NCBI RefSeq assembly: GCF_019753765.1
Contig: NZ_JAIJZW010000001.1
Span: 353,127 to 417,126 of the forward strand
DNA: 64,000 nucleotides
Origin: Microbacterium marinilacus
Lineage (GTDB): Bacteria > Actinomycetota > Actinomycetes > Actinomycetales > Microbacteriaceae
Reading direction: 5' to 3'
Part shown: piece by piece, positions 27,299-38,471 of the stretch
Numbering within the stretch: the stretch's first letter is position 1
Layout of the letters: the number at the start of each line of letters is the position of its first letter
Notes under the pieces: model-generated
The model's input: only the letters and a program-made list of their open reading frames with translations
Told to the model about the DNA's origin: nothing
Databases searched by the model: none
Translations under genes and position numbers: made by a program

Positions 27299-28702
27299 TC
27301 ACGTACCGGGGAACAGGAGAGGGAAGGCGACCGTGACGAAGAGCGCCCACACCGCGTAGACGGGCAGATAGCCGGTGTGCCAGCGCGCGATCCGCGCGAA
27401 GCCGGCGTGCCCCCGGAACGACGAGACCGTGAGCCAGGCGTGGCCGGCCAGATGCACGAGCACCAGGACGTTCACGCCGATCGCGGCCGTCTTGTTCGCG
27501 CTGAAGCCGAACTCCGCCGTGCGGGCGATCATCGCCGCCAGCATGATCGCGTCGACGGCGATCGCGGCGAGGATCGTGGCGAGCTGCACGCCGTCGAACC
27601 AATCGGGGCGTGCGAGCGGATCGCGCGCCGACACCGAGTAGAGCGACAGCGCCAGCACGAGCACGAGCACCCCGTCCATGAGGATCAGCAGGCCGCGATC
27701 CACCTCGGCGAGCGTGCCGGCCGTCGCGAGGACCGCGAGCAGGGCGACCAGCATGATGAGCGTCAGGGGCGTGAACACCCGCGTCAGGACCGGCGCGATG
27801 TTCTCGATCACCTGCTGCTTCGCCTCGACGAGCCATGCCGCCACCAGGACCGCGCCGGGCACGCACAGCGGCAGGATCCAGTCGACGTAGGCGATGGAGA
27901 CGTCCGCTCCGACCAGCGAGAAGACCGCGGCGGTCAGGCCGAGGAGAACCCCGCCGCCGAGTGCCAGAAGTGCGTAGTACACGACGAACTCGCCGGTGAA
28001 GCGCACGAAGTCCATGCGGCGGTCGCCCGAGAGGATGCGTCCGCCCATGTACGCCACGCCGACGACGGCCCACAGCACGATCGGGGCGTGCAGCGCGCTG
28101 AGGACGGACAGCTGCCCGAACGCCAGGGGGAACGGCACGACCGCGAGGGCGACGGCCAGCGCGGTGACGGCTCCGGCCACGCCGATCGTGACCGGCGGCG
28201 ACAGCCGTCTCTTCCAGGCGAGATAGGCGATCAGGAACGGCGCGACGTAGAGCGACGCGGTGCGCAGCATCGCTCCCGCGGCGGCCTCGTCGGGCAGGCC
28301 GTCGAAGGTCAGTCCCGTCACCGTGAGCGCGACCTTGAGCGCGATGCCGGCTGCCAGCCCCGCGGCGATCGCCACCGCACCCTCCCGCCGCCCCCGCCCG
28401 GCCGCGGGGCCGGCGGAGGGCGAGAGGGAGAGCTGCTTCCAGAGCCTGTCGGAGTGCTCGCGCGCGTACTCGCCGGACATCGCGTCGATGTCGCCGAGGC
28501 GGCGGATGGCGACGAGGAACGCCTCGTCGTGATCGAGCCCGCGGGCGGCGAGCTCGTCGATCTGCGCGCGCAGGTGGTCCTCGAGCTCCTCCACGTCGGC
28601 GGCCGAGATCGCCTGGCGGCGCTGCACGTAGCCGCGCCAGCGGGCGATCTGCGCGTCGAGGGGATCGGACTGCGGCGTCGGCGCCGCCTGCGCGGCGGTC
28701 AC
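27299..28702 (-). CDS. Polytopic membrane protein with N-terminal permease-prefix domain
   Basis: A 467-residue protein. Residues about 10-80 (LDAQIARWRGYVQRRQAISAADVEELEDHLRAQIDELAARGLDHDEAFLVAIRRLGD) form the small helical permease-prefix/DUF1700-like domain often encoded beside PadR regulators. At least ten hydrophobic segments follow. The GTG start at 28702 overlaps the PadR stop by 4 bases, so the two are one operon and the PadR protein most likely controls it. Function of the membrane part is unknown. Confidence 0.8.
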   Translation of the reverse strand: MTAAQAAPTPQSDPLDAQIARWRGYVQRRQAISAADVEELEDHLRAQIDELAARGLDHDEAFLVAIRRLGDIDAMSGEYAREHSDRLWKQLSLSPSAGPAAGRGRREGAVAIAAGLAAGIALKVALTVTGLTFDGLPDEAAAGAMLRTASLYVAPFLIAYLAWKRRLSPPVTIGVAGAVTALAVALAVVPFPLAFGQLSVLSALHAPIVLWAVVGVAYMGGRILSGDRRMDFVRFTGEFVVYYALLALGGGVLLGLTAAVFSLVGADVSIAYVDWILPLCVPGAVLVAAWLVEAKQQVIENIAPVLTRVFTPLTLIMLVALLAVLATAGTLAEVDRGLLILMDGVLVLVLALSLYSVSARDPLARPDWFDGVQLATILAAIAVDAIMLAAMIARTAEFGFSANKTAAIGVNVLVLVHLAGHAWLTVSSFRGHAGFARIARWHTGYLPVYAVWALFVTVAFPLLFPGT

Positions 28703-29055
28703 GCGGGGGCTCCCGCGACCGTGGGGGCGTGGCCGTCCCAGGCGCTGCGCAGCGCGTCGACGACGACGGACCACTGCGCCTGTCGGTCGGCGAGCGCCTC
28801 CCGACCCGCTGCGGTGATGGCGTAGTGCTTGCGGCGTCGCCCGCTCTCGGAGACGCCCCAGGACGACGACACGTGGCCGAGGCGCTCCAGGCGGTGCAGC
28901 AGGGGGTAGAGCATTCCGTCGTTCCACGACATCCGCCCGCCGGAGAGCTCGCCGACCCGCTTCAGGATCGCGTATCCGTAGAGCTCGCCCTCGGCCAGGA
29001 TGCCGAGCACCAGCGGGGTGGCGGATGCCGCCACCAGGTCCTTGTCGATGCGCAT
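28699..29055 (-). CDS. PadR family transcriptional regulator
   Basis: A 118-residue short PadR protein: DLVAASATPLVLGILAEGELYGYAILKRVGELSGGRMSWNDGMLYPLLHRLERLGHVSSSWGVSESGRRRKHYAITAAGREAL, i.e. the winged helix plus one dimerisation helix. A GGGAGG ribosome-binding site precedes ATG 29055. It is the first gene of a two-gene operon with the membrane protein downstream. The nested dyad at 29071-29117, directly upstream, is the probable operator for self-repression. Confidence 0.9.
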   Translation of the reverse strand: MRIDKDLVAASATPLVLGILAEGELYGYAILKRVGELSGGRMSWNDGMLYPLLHRLERLGHVSSSWGVSESGRRRKHYAITAAGREALADRQAQWSVVVDALRSAWDGHAPTVAGAPA

Positions 29056-29070
29056 GGTCCTCCCTCTCTT

Positions 29071-29117
29071 CATGCCTCGCAGCTCAAGGTATCCGATACC
29101 TCGGACTGTGAGGCATG
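29071..29117. promoter_or_regulatory. Nested dyad, candidate PadR operator
   Basis: Two inverted repeats share exactly the same centre (29094): an outer 8-bp pair CATGCCTC (29071-29078) / GAGGCATG (29110-29117) and an inner 7-bp pair AGGTATC (29087-29093) / GATACCT (29095-29101). The 8-nt spacers between them match each other at half their positions. The site starts 16 bases upstream of the PadR ATG, which places it over its promoter; two dimers, or one dimer with wide contacts, could bind. Confidence 0.6.
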
Positions 29118-29155
29118 AGAACTCCTGGGAATAGTCCGTCCCGGTCCTGGTTGAA

Positions 29156-29205
29156 GTTGATATCGTGTGACTCAAGTTCACGGACTTGATATCACTCCAC
29201 GCAAG
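29156..29205 (+). promoter_or_regulatory. Two HAIR-like HspR sites upstream of the ClpC-like gene
   Basis: HspR binds CTTGAGT-N7-ACTCAAG. Two matches with exactly N7 spacing lie just upstream of the chaperone gene: GTTGATA-N7-ACTCAAG (29156-29176) and CTTGATA-N7-ACGCAAG (29185-29205). The right half of the first is perfect. They suggest heat-shock control by HspR. A TTGAAG at 29151-29156 could be a -35 element, but no clear -10 was found. Confidence 0.6.
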
Positions 29206-29225
29206 TTTCAGGAGGAGATGCGGCG

Positions 29226-31787
<2,562 letters not shown>

Positions 31788-31816
31788 CGCGGGGGCAGCG
31801 GGCGGGCACATCCGCA

Positions 31817-31862
31817 CGCGGCCGGACCGCACCTCGTGACGGGGAGGTGCGGTCCGGCCGCG
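31817..31862 (+). terminator. Strong terminator after the ClpC-like gene
   Basis: A 19-bp perfect stem (31817-31835 with 31844-31862) and an 8-nt loop, 30 bases after the stop codon. It is one of the strongest hairpins in the window. Confidence 0.85.
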
Positions 31863-31897
31863 CCGCCCCGCGCGGCCGCCGCGCGGGGCACCAAGGG

Positions 31898-31958
31898 CCC
31901 CCCCCGCCCCCCCGCCGCCGCCCCCCCGGCGCGCGCCCCCCCCCCCCCCCCCCCCCCC
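31898..31958. repeat. Poly-C / low-complexity tract
   Basis: A run of C-only blocks separated by single G or GCG: 8 C, 7 C, 7 C and finally 23 uninterrupted C (31936-31958). It lies between the terminator of the ClpC-like gene and the VOC-protein gene, starting 40 bases before that gene's ATG. Such a run may be length-variable in the cell, or its length may be a sequencing or assembly error. Confidence 0.85.
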
Positions 31959-31997
31959 GCGGCCCTGCGCGCCGGCGGCGCGTGACAGCATGGCCAC

Positions 31998-32411
31998 ATG
32001 GAGCAGCGCATCAGTTTCGTCACCCTCGTCGTCGCCGACGTCGAGGCCAGCCGCCGGTTCTACGTCGACGGGCTCGGCTGGGAGCCGGAGCTGCACGTCG
32101 CCGGCGAGGTGCTGATGCTCAGGGTCGCCGACCGCGTCATCCTGTCGCTGTGGGACCGTGCCGCCGCCGAGCACGAGCTCGGGCCCGTGGCGGCGGACGG
32201 CACTCCGCCGATCGCCCTCGCGCACAACGTCGACGGCGAGGCCCGTGTGGACGCCGTGATCGACGAGGCGCGCGCCGCGGGCGCGGATGTCGTGGCTGAA
32301 CCGCGGCGACGCGAGTGGGGCGGCTACTCCGGATACTTCGCCGACCCGGACGGCTACCGCTGGGAGGTCGCCCACAACCCGGGCCCCATCGGGCAGGCCG
32401 TGCTGCCGTAG
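31998..32411 (+). CDS. VOC (glyoxalase/dioxygenase-fold) family protein
   Basis: A 137-residue protein with two beta-alpha-beta-beta-beta modules typical of the vicinal oxygen chelate fold: ISFVTLVVADVEASRRFYVDGLGWEPEL at the start and GADVVAEPRRREWGGYSGYFADPDGYRWEVAHNPG at the end. The FADPDGYRWEVAHNP tail is the common signature. The N-terminal metal His is absent in the first strand (FVTLVV), so a classic glyoxalase I activity is unlikely. The poly-C tract immediately upstream may affect its expression. Confidence 0.85.
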   Translation: MEQRISFVTLVVADVEASRRFYVDGLGWEPELHVAGEVLMLRVADRVILSLWDRAAAEHELGPVAADGTPPIALAHNVDGEARVDAVIDEARAAGADVVAEPRRREWGGYSGYFADPDGYRWEVAHNPGPIGQAVLP

Positions 32412-32462
32412 CGCCGGCCCGCTCCCGGCCGGGCCTCGCGCCGGGAGCCGCGGCCGAGGGGA

Positions 32463-33518
32463 TCAGACGTGCGGCCAGTCCGCGAGGGCGCGGTCGATCC
32501 GCCGGCGCGTGGCGGCGTCGGTGCGCTCGACGAGCTCGAGCACCGGCTGGCGACCCGCCGAGGACCGGGCGGCGGGGATCCGCCAGGAGCCGACGACGAC
32601 GCCGTCGACGAGCACCGCGGGGCGGAACACGCCGTTACCGCCCGGCACCAGCGCGGCCATCATCCGGGAGCTCGCGACGAGCGACCGGTCGGCGTAGCCG
32701 AGGATCCACTCGTCGAAGCCCGGCACCAGGGTGACGTTTGGGGCCTCCACGGGCTTCGGCGCCTCGGGCGGCTCCAGCGACCATGCCGTGGTGCCCGCCA
32801 CAGAAGTGACGACGAGGTCGTCCACCAGCGCCGCCGCCCGTCGCAGCTCGGTCTTCGGCAGCTTGAACCACCACGCGGCGTCGTCGGCCGTCACCGGCCC
32901 GCGAGCCCGTACGTAGCCGCGCAGGAGGCGGGCGAGACCGTCCAGGCCGGGCTCCGGGTCGTGCTCCGCGGCCGGGGTGAGCGTCAGCAGCTGCTCCTGG
33001 CCCGAGAACGGCCCCCAGTGCATCAGGCCGCCCACCGCGAGGTGGAACAGGAGGTGGTAGCCGCGGCCGCCGCGCGTCGGGATGCCCGCGGCCTCCCACA
33101 GCTCGAGCGCCTCCGAGCGCGTGCGCGGCCGTTCCCGCAGCGCGTCTCCCAGGATGCCGCGGGCGCGGTCGAGGGTCGCGTCGTCGAGGCCGAGCTGCTC
33201 GCGGCGCCGGGCGGTGGACCGGAGCGTCCGCTCGCCCGTGCGCGCCAGGATCGCGCCGAGGTCGCGCGGGGTCGTCGCGAACAGGGTCCCGCGCACCGGC
33301 CAGGATCGGACGAGCCGTCCGGCGTCGAAGGCGGCGCGCACGTCCTCGACGCCCGTGCCGGGTCGCGACCGGATCGCGATCGCGCGGAGGACTGCCGGCA
33401 GATCCTGCCCCTGAAGCGCGACCGCTCGCGCGACGACCTCCACCGGCGACAGCTCGGAGCCGCGCAGCAGCTGGGCGGACAGGCGGGCGCGCCGCGCTTC
33501 GGCGGGCGTGAGCTCCAT
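32463..33518 (-). CDS. Winged-helix DNA-binding protein, AlkZ-like (HTH_42)
   Basis: A 351-residue protein of the HTH_42/AlkZ superfamily. Typical parts: LRGSELSPVEVVARAVALQGQDLPAVLRAIAIRSRPG, RSWPVRGTLFATTPRDLGAIL (the family's WpxRGTLh block), ARGPVTADDAAWWFKLPKTELRRA, and LVPGFDEWILGYADRSL near the C-terminus. AlkZ in Streptomyces is a DNA glycosylase that unhooks interstrand crosslinks using a QxQ motif; here an Ala-Leu-Gln-Gly-Gln-Asp segment (about residues 33-38) is the matching QxQ. DNA repair is plausible. The gene shares a short intergenic region with the divergent LLM gene. Confidence 0.82.
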   Translation of the reverse strand: MELTPAEARRARLSAQLLRGSELSPVEVVARAVALQGQDLPAVLRAIAIRSRPGTGVEDVRAAFDAGRLVRSWPVRGTLFATTPRDLGAILARTGERTLRSTARRREQLGLDDATLDRARGILGDALRERPRTRSEALELWEAAGIPTRGGRGYHLLFHLAVGGLMHWGPFSGQEQLLTLTPAAEHDPEPGLDGLARLLRGYVRARGPVTADDAAWWFKLPKTELRRAAALVDDLVVTSVAGTTAWSLEPPEAPKPVEAPNVTLVPGFDEWILGYADRSLVASSRMMAALVPGGNGVFRPAVLVDGVVVGSWRIPAARSSAGRQPVLELVERTDAATRRRIDRALADWPHV

Positions 33519-33566
33519 GCGGGTCACGCTACCGCCAGGGTCGCCGCGAGGTGCCAGGATCGACGC

Positions 33567-34343
33567 ATGGAACTGCATCGGGTGTCCATCGGGATCGCTG
33601 CCGCCGTGGGCGCCGACGTCGCCCGCCGCATCGCGCCTCTGATGGAGGACGCGGGGCTCGGCGCGCTGTGGGTCAACGAGACGCCGGGGCACGACGCGCT
33701 CGAGGTCGCCGCCGCAGCCGCGGCGGCCACGACGCGGCTGCGGGTCGCGACGGGCGTGATCCCCGTCGATCGTCGTCCGGCGGCGGAGCTGCTCGACGAG
33801 CTCGGCCGCCTGCGCATCCCGCGCGAGCGGCTCGTCCTCGGCATCGGCTCGGGCGCCGCCCGGACCGGGGTCCTCGGCCTGGTGCGCGGCGCCGTCGACG
33901 AGCTGCGCGCGGGCGGCGCCGGCGAGGTCGTCGTGGGGGCGCTCGGCCCCCGCATGCGTCGTCTCGCAGCCGAGGAGGCGGACGGGGTGGTGCTGAACTG
34001 GCTCACGCCCGCGGCCGCCGCGCAGCAGGCGGCCGAGCATCGTGCGTCGGACGCGAGCGGGCGCGTCGTCCTGTATGTGCGTACGGCCGTGGACGCGGAG
34101 GGGGTGCGCCGTGTCGAGGCGGAGGCGGCCCGCTACGCGGGGATCCCGTCCTACGGCGCGAACTTCGCGCGCCTGGGCTTCGGGCCGATGGACACGGTCG
34201 CCCGTCCCGACGACCTCCTCCGCGACCGTGTCGCGGAGTATCTCGATGCCGTGGACGAGGTGGTGCTGCGCGCCGTCACCGCGGACGACGACCCCGCGTC
34301 CTACGTCGGCTTCGTGGAGCGCGTGACAGCCGCGATCCGCTGA
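33567..34343 (+). CDS. LLM-class (F420-dependent type) oxidoreductase
   Basis: A 258-residue luciferase-like TIM-barrel protein, shorter than most of its class (about 300). It has the usual opening VSIGIAAAVGADVARRIAPLMEDAGLGALWVNETPGHDALEVAAAAAAATTRLRVATGVIPVDRRP and central AEEADGVVLNWLTPAAAAQQ. Actinobacterial members generally use F420 or FMN; substrate unknown. It is divergent from the AlkZ-like gene and ends just before the 62-bp palindromic element at 34346. Confidence 0.82.
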   Translation: MELHRVSIGIAAAVGADVARRIAPLMEDAGLGALWVNETPGHDALEVAAAAAAATTRLRVATGVIPVDRRPAAELLDELGRLRIPRERLVLGIGSGAARTGVLGLVRGAVDELRAGGAGEVVVGALGPRMRRLAAEEADGVVLNWLTPAAAAQQAAEHRASDASGRVVLYVRTAVDAEGVRRVEAEAARYAGIPSYGANFARLGFGPMDTVARPDDLLRDRVAEYLDAVDEVVLRAVTADDDPASYVGFVERVTAAIR

Positions 34344-34345
34344 CA

Positions 34346-34407
34346 ATCCGTTCCTGCGCCGAGAATGCGTGCGATCGCTGCATTCTCGGCGCGAAGAGGG
34401 ATTCTCG
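34346..34407. repeat. 62-bp palindromic repeat element, copy 1
   Basis: Ungapped alignment with 45269-45330 gives 47 of 62 identical positions. Copy 1 has a 13-bp stem (34356-34368 with 34380-34392) and an 11-nt loop, followed by a third half-copy ATTCTCG (34401-34407). It begins 3 bases after the LLM stop and ends 2 bases before the xylB 3' end, between convergent genes. It may act as a bidirectional terminator. Confidence 0.75.
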
Positions 34408-34408
34408 C

Positions 34409-35848
34409 TCAGCGGTGGGCGGCGTACTGCTCGCGGATCACGGGGCGGGTGTCGCGGGGCGGCTGCGCGGTCAGGGCGACCGGCCAGGCGGGGCGCTCGC
34501 CCGTGAGGGCCCACGCCGCCTGCGCCGCGGCGCCGGAGGCGACGTACTCGCCGGGCTCCGGCACGACCACCGGCGCGTCGAACACCTGCGCGGCGATGGC
34601 GGCGACCGCCGGGTTCTGGGCCGCGCCCCCGACCAGCAGGATGCGCTCCGCGGCCACCCCGTGCGCGCGTCCGGCGTCGAGCACCGCGTCGAGGCCGTCG
34701 GCCAGGCCCGCGAGCATGCCCTCGACGGCGGCGCGTGCGAGGTTCTCGCGCGTCGTCGACGCCAGCGTCATCCCGAACAGGGTCGCCGTCGCGTCGGGCA
34801 GGTTGGGGGTGCGCTCGCCCTCGAAGTAGGGCTGCAGGACGAGCCCGGCGGCGCCGGGCTCGGCGGCGAGGGCGAGCCGTCCGAGCTCGTCGTGATCGAC
34901 GCCCAGCAGGAGGGCGATGCGGTCGAGCACGCGCGCGGCGTTGAGCGTCGCGATGAGCGGCAGGAACACCCCCGACGCGTCGGCGAAGCCCGCCACCGTC
35001 CCGGAGGCGTCGCGCACCGGCGCGTCGGTGACGGCGAACACCGTGCCGGAGGTGCCGATCGACACCACGACGTCGCCCGACGCGGCGCCGAGGCCGAGCG
35101 CGGCGCCGGCGTTGTCGCCGCAGCCGGCGCCGACCACCAGTCCGGCCGCCGGCGACCCGGCGCCGCCGCGCACGGACTCGGCCGGGCCGAGCACGCGCGG
35201 GAGCACGACGTCGGAGGCGTCCCGGCGCAGCGCGAGCGACAGCAGGTCGCGGTCGTACTCGCCGCTCTCGCCGTCGAAGTACGCGGTGCCGCTGGCGTCC
35301 GATCGATCGGTCACCAGCTCGCCCAGCACGGGGCCGAGCGGCGAGGCGTCCGCCTCCGGCGCCGCGGGACCGTAGCCGCGCAGGCGCCACGTCAGCCAGT
35401 CGTGCGGCAGCGCGACGGCGGCCACCCGGGCGGCCCGATCGGGCTCGACATCGGCGAGCCAGCGCAGCTTCGTGGCGGTGAACGACGCGACCGGCACGAC
35501 GCCCGTGCGCCGGGCGAACTCCTCGGCGCCGACCTCCCGGGTCAGGTCCGCGGCGGCTCCGGCCGAGCGCGTGTCGTTCCACAGCAGGGCCGGGCGGATC
35601 ACCGCGCCGTCGGCGTCGAGCGCCACCATGCCGTGCTGCTGCCCGCCGATCGCGATCGCCGCGACGTCCGAGATCCCGCCGGCGTCGGCGATGGCCGCCT
35701 GCAGCGCGTCCCACCAGTGCCGGGGATCGACCTCGGTGCCGTCGGGGTGCGAGGCGCGCCCGGTGCGGACGACCTCGCCCGACTCGAGGTCGCGGATCAC
35801 GACCTTGCAGCTCTGCGTCGAGCTGTCGACTCCTGCGACGAGCGTCAT
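34409..35848 (-). CDS. xylB: Xylulokinase
   Basis: A 479-residue FGGY-family kinase that phosphorylates D-xylulose to xylulose-5-phosphate. Landmarks: [20 protein letters not shown] (phosphate-1 loop), [15 protein letters not shown] and LLWNDTRS (typical xylulokinase), [40 protein letters not shown] and [21 protein letters not shown] in the C-terminal lobe. An AGGAGGAG site precedes ATG 35848. It follows xylA (90 bases between) on the same strand, forming the xylAB operon. Confidence 0.95.
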   Translation of the reverse strand: MTLVAGVDSSTQSCKVVIRDLESGEVVRTGRASHPDGTEVDPRHWWDALQAAIADAGGISDVAAIAIGGQQHGMVALDADGAVIRPALLWNDTRSAGAAADLTREVGAEEFARRTGVVPVASFTATKLRWLADVEPDRAARVAAVALPHDWLTWRLRGYGPAAPEADASPLGPVLGELVTDRSDASGTAYFDGESGEYDRDLLSLALRRDASDVVLPRVLGPAESVRGGAGSPAAGLVVGAGCGDNAGAALGLGAASGDVVVSIGTSGTVFAVTDAPVRDASGTVAGFADASGVFLPLIATLNAARVLDRIALLLGVDHDELGRLALAAEPGAAGLVLQPYFEGERTPNLPDATATLFGMTLASTTRENLARAAVEGMLAGLADGLDAVLDAGRAHGVAAERILLVGGAAQNPAVAAIAAQVFDAPVVVPEPGEYVASGAAAQAAWALTGERPAWPVALTAQPPRDTRPVIREQYAAHR

Positions 35849-35878
35849 CGCTCCTCCTGTTCCGATGGGCTGATCATG

Positions 35879-35917
35879 CGACCCGCCGCCGTCCCGGGAC
35901 GGGGCGGCGGCGGGTCG
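35879..35917 (-). terminator. Hairpin between xylA and xylB
   Basis: Perfect 12-bp stem (35879-35890 with 35906-35917) around a second small palindrome (GTCCCGGGAC, 35891-35900), in the gap between the xylA stop and the xylB start. Within an operon this is more likely an attenuator or mRNA stabiliser than a full terminator. Confidence 0.6.
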
Positions 35918-35937
35918 GCGGTGACCGACGGGGGCCG

Positions 35938-37128
35938 TCAGCGCGCGCCGAGCAGGTGCTCGGTGGCGAGCTGCTGCAGGCGGACGAAGCCGAAGCCCTT
36001 GCCGCCGAGGTAGGCGTCGGCGTCGAAGTCCTCGAACGCCGAGCGGTCGGCGAGCAGGTCGTCGTACGACTCGCCGTCGTTCAGCGTGGGCTGGCCGAGC
36101 TCGAGCACCTTGGCGGCCGCGAGCGCCTCCTGCACCTCGGGGTCGGCGCGGAACGCGGCGGCCCGCTCCTTCAGCAGCAGGTAGGTGCGCATGTTCGCGG
36201 ACGCGGAGTCCCACACGCCCGTCTCGTCCTCGGTGCGCGAGGGCTTGTAGTCGAAGTGGCGCGGGCCGTCGTAGGAGGGGACCCCGCCGGGGCCGCCGTT
36301 CTCGAGGAGGTCGACGAGCGCGAACGCGTTGTGCAGGTCGCCGTGCCCGAACACGAGGTCCTGGTCGTACTTGATGCCGCGCTGGCCGTTCAGGTCGATG
36401 TGGAACAGCTTGCCGTGGTACAGCGCCTGCGCGATGCCGGCGGCGAAGTTCAGCCCGGCCATCTGCTCGTGGCCCACCTCGGGGTTGAGGCCGACGAGCT
36501 CGGGGCGCTCGAGCGAGTCGATGAAGGCGATCGCGTGGCCGAGGGTCGGCAGGAGGATGTCGCCGCGGGGCTCGTTCGGCTTCGGCTCGATGGCGAAGCG
36601 GATGTCGTAGCCCTTGTCGGTGACGTAGTCGCCGAGCAGGTTCACGGCCTCGCGGTAGCGCTCCAGGGCGGCGCGGATGTCCTTGGCGGAGTCGTACTCG
36701 GCGCCCTCGCGCCCGCCCCACATCACGAAGGTCTTGGCGCCCAGCTCGGCGGCGAGGTCGAGGTTCCGCAGCACCTTGCGCAGGGCGAAGCGACGCACCT
36801 GGCGGTCGTTGGAGGTGAAGCCGCCGTCCTTGAAGACCGGGGCGCTGAAGAGGTTGGTCGTCACCATCGGCACGACGACGCCGGTGTCGGACAGCGCGCC
36901 CTTGAGGCGGTCGATCTGCGTCTGGCGCTCGGCGTCGGTGGAGCCGAAGGCGAACAGGTCGTCGTCGTGGAAGGTGAGGCCGTAGGCGCCGAGCCCGGCG
37001 AGCTTCTCCACCGCGTGCACGACGTCGAGCGCCGGGCGGGTCGGGCCGCCGAAGGGGTCGGTGCCGTTGTAGCCGATGGTCCAGAGGCCGAAGGAGAACT
37101 TGTCGTCCTTGGTGGGGGTGAGCGACAT
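35938..37128 (-). CDS. xylA: Xylose isomerase
   Basis: A 396-residue TIM-barrel enzyme of the short (class I) actinobacterial type, converting D-xylose to D-xylulose. Landmarks: [33 protein letters not shown] (catalytic His-Asp region), [54 protein letters not shown] (metal Glu), [38 protein letters not shown] (metal-binding Asp and His). It is first in the xylAB operon, with a clear promoter at 37175-37203. Confidence 0.97.
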   Translation of the reverse strand: MSLTPTKDDKFSFGLWTIGYNGTDPFGGPTRPALDVVHAVEKLAGLGAYGLTFHDDDLFAFGSTDAERQTQIDRLKGALSDTGVVVPMVTTNLFSAPVFKDGGFTSNDRQVRRFALRKVLRNLDLAAELGAKTFVMWGGREGAEYDSAKDIRAALERYREAVNLLGDYVTDKGYDIRFAIEPKPNEPRGDILLPTLGHAIAFIDSLERPELVGLNPEVGHEQMAGLNFAAGIAQALYHGKLFHIDLNGQRGIKYDQDLVFGHGDLHNAFALVDLLENGGPGGVPSYDGPRHFDYKPSRTEDETGVWDSASANMRTYLLLKERAAAFRADPEVQEALAAAKVLELGQPTLNDGESYDDLLADRSAFEDFDADAYLGGKGFGFVRLQQLATEHLLGAR

Positions 37129-37174
37129 GGGTGGTGCCCGCTTTCAGCGTCGTCGGTGAATTGTTGCAGAGCAA

Positions 37175-37203
37175 AACATATCAAGCCGACCGCTCGCGTG
37201 CAA
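37175..37203 (-). promoter_or_regulatory. xylA promoter and possible repressor site
   Basis: On the minus strand TTGCAC (-35, at 37198-37203) and TATGTT (-10, at 37175-37180) are separated by exactly 17 bases. Directly downstream on that strand, overlapping the -10, is an imperfect dyad TTTTGC-TCT-GCAACA (about 37162-37176 on the plus strand), a candidate operator for a xylose-responsive repressor. That dyad differs from the CGAAGCGCTTCG sites used by the neighbouring LacI protein. Confidence 0.6.
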
Positions 37204-37289
37204 CGAGACGGCGGGTGCTCGGGCGGGAGCTGCGCGCAGGTCGTGCTTGCGCCCGCGGCCGCGGGTGCCTATAGTCGCCCCGAACCAAT

Positions 37290-37301
37290 CGAAGCGCTTC
37301 G
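37290..37301. promoter_or_regulatory. LacI operator upstream of its own regulator gene
   Basis: Perfect 12-bp palindrome CGAAGCGCTTCG with the central CG typical of LacI/GalR operators, 33 bases before the LacI-family start at 37335. The same core recurs at 38373-38384 before the transport operon, which supports autoregulation. Confidence 0.75.
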
Positions 37302-37334
37302 CCTCCGGAGCGCCTCCCGGCTGCGAGGACGCAC

Positions 37335-38345
37335 ATGGTCACGATCAACGAGGTCGCCAAGGCCGCCGGCGTGTCCATCAGCACCGTGTCGTACGCCCTC
37401 TCCGGCAAGCGCACGATCTCGCAGACGACCAGGCAGCGCATAGACCGCGCCATCCGCGATCTCGGCTACCGGCCGCACGCCGGCGCCCGCATGCTCGCCG
37501 GCGCCCGCACCCACATCCTCGCCCTCAGCGCGCCGCTGCACTCCGACGGGCACCTGCCCACCCACATGCGTTTCGTGACCGCCGTCGTGCAGGTCGCGCG
37601 CGAGCACGAGTACGACGTGCTGCTGCTCGCCACCGACGACGAGACCAGCGGCATCCGTCGCGTGGCGGACAGCTCGCTCGTCGACGGCGTCGTCGCCATG
37701 GGGGTGTCCGAGCGGGACGAGCGGGTGCCTCTCATCCGCGAGCTCGGGGTGCCCGCCGCCTTCATCGGCGTGCCCGACGAGGCCGACGGCCTCGCCTGCG
37801 TCGACCTCGACTTCGACGCCGCGGCGCGCATGGCGCTCGACCGACTCGCGGACGCCGGCCATCGCGTGGTCGGGATGATCGGGCATCCGCACGGCTACCT
37901 CGACCGTCGGCAGGGCTTCCTCGCGCGCTTCGAGCACGGGCTCGACGCCGCGGCGAGTGCGCGCGGCGTGCGCCTCGTGCGGCAGTGGGCCGAGGTCGAG
38001 CGCGGCTCGGGTGCACGGGCGATCGACGCCCTGCTCGACGGGGAGCCGCGTGTGACGGCGGTGATCTTCCACTCCAACGAGCCCGTGGTGGAGGAGGCCG
38101 AGAGGCGCCTCGCCGAGCGCGGCGTCGACGTGCCGGGCGAGCTGTCGCTCGTCGCGGCCGCGGCGAGCTACGACCCCGCCGACCTCGCGGTGCCGCTCAG
38201 CGGCATCACCCTGCCGCTGGAGCGCATGTGCCGGATCGCCGTCGAGTCGGCGCTGGCGAACGTCGGGGGAGGCGGGGCGGGCGGGCACGAGCTGCTCGCG
38301 CCGGAGTACGTCGACAGGGGGTCGGTGTCCGCCCCGCGGCGGTGA
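37335..38345 (+). CDS. LacI family regulator of the xyloglucan-type operon
   Basis: A 336-residue LacI/GalR repressor. The DNA-binding helix-turn-helix is MVTINEVAKAAGVSISTVSYALSGKRTISQTTRQRIDRAIRDLGYRPHAGARMLA (about 1-55, with the hinge helix), followed by the periplasmic-binding-like sensor domain (about 60-336; HRVVGMIGHPHGYLDRRQGF, VTAVIFHSNEPVVEEA). It lies between the xylAB operon (divergent) and the ABC-alpha-xylosidase operon (downstream). Operators with a shared core precede it and the next gene. The inducer is likely a xylosylated or beta-glucosidic oligosaccharide or xylose. Confidence 0.9.
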   Translation: MVTINEVAKAAGVSISTVSYALSGKRTISQTTRQRIDRAIRDLGYRPHAGARMLAGARTHILALSAPLHSDGHLPTHMRFVTAVVQVAREHEYDVLLLATDDETSGIRRVADSSLVDGVVAMGVSERDERVPLIRELGVPAAFIGVPDEADGLACVDLDFDAAARMALDRLADAGHRVVGMIGHPHGYLDRRQGFLARFEHGLDAAASARGVRLVRQWAEVERGSGARAIDALLDGEPRVTAVIFHSNEPVVEEAERRLAERGVDVPGELSLVAAAASYDPADLAVPLSGITLPLERMCRIAVESALANVGGGGAGGHELLAPEYVDRGSVSAPRR

Positions 38346-38370
38346 GCCGAGGCGCGCTCGCGCGCCCATC

Positions 38371-38386
38371 GTCGAAGCGCTTCGAC
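38371..38386. promoter_or_regulatory. LacI operator upstream of the ABC/alpha-xylosidase operon
   Basis: Perfect 16-bp palindrome GTCGAAGCGCTTCGAC, about 85 bases before the binding-protein start. It contains the CGAAGCGCTTCG core also found before the LacI gene at 37335. Confidence 0.8.
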
Positions 38387-38471
38387 ATCAACGGGACCCA
38401 TACCCCACAACCGAACAGACACGCGGGACCACCGCGACCATCGGGCGAAGCCCACTACAAGGAGGTAGAAG

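Noticed and set aside
31817-31862. Long stem considered as a riboswitch or small RNA
   Set aside because: It is a simple 19-bp stem directly after a stop codon; a terminator explains it without conserved ligand-binding elements.
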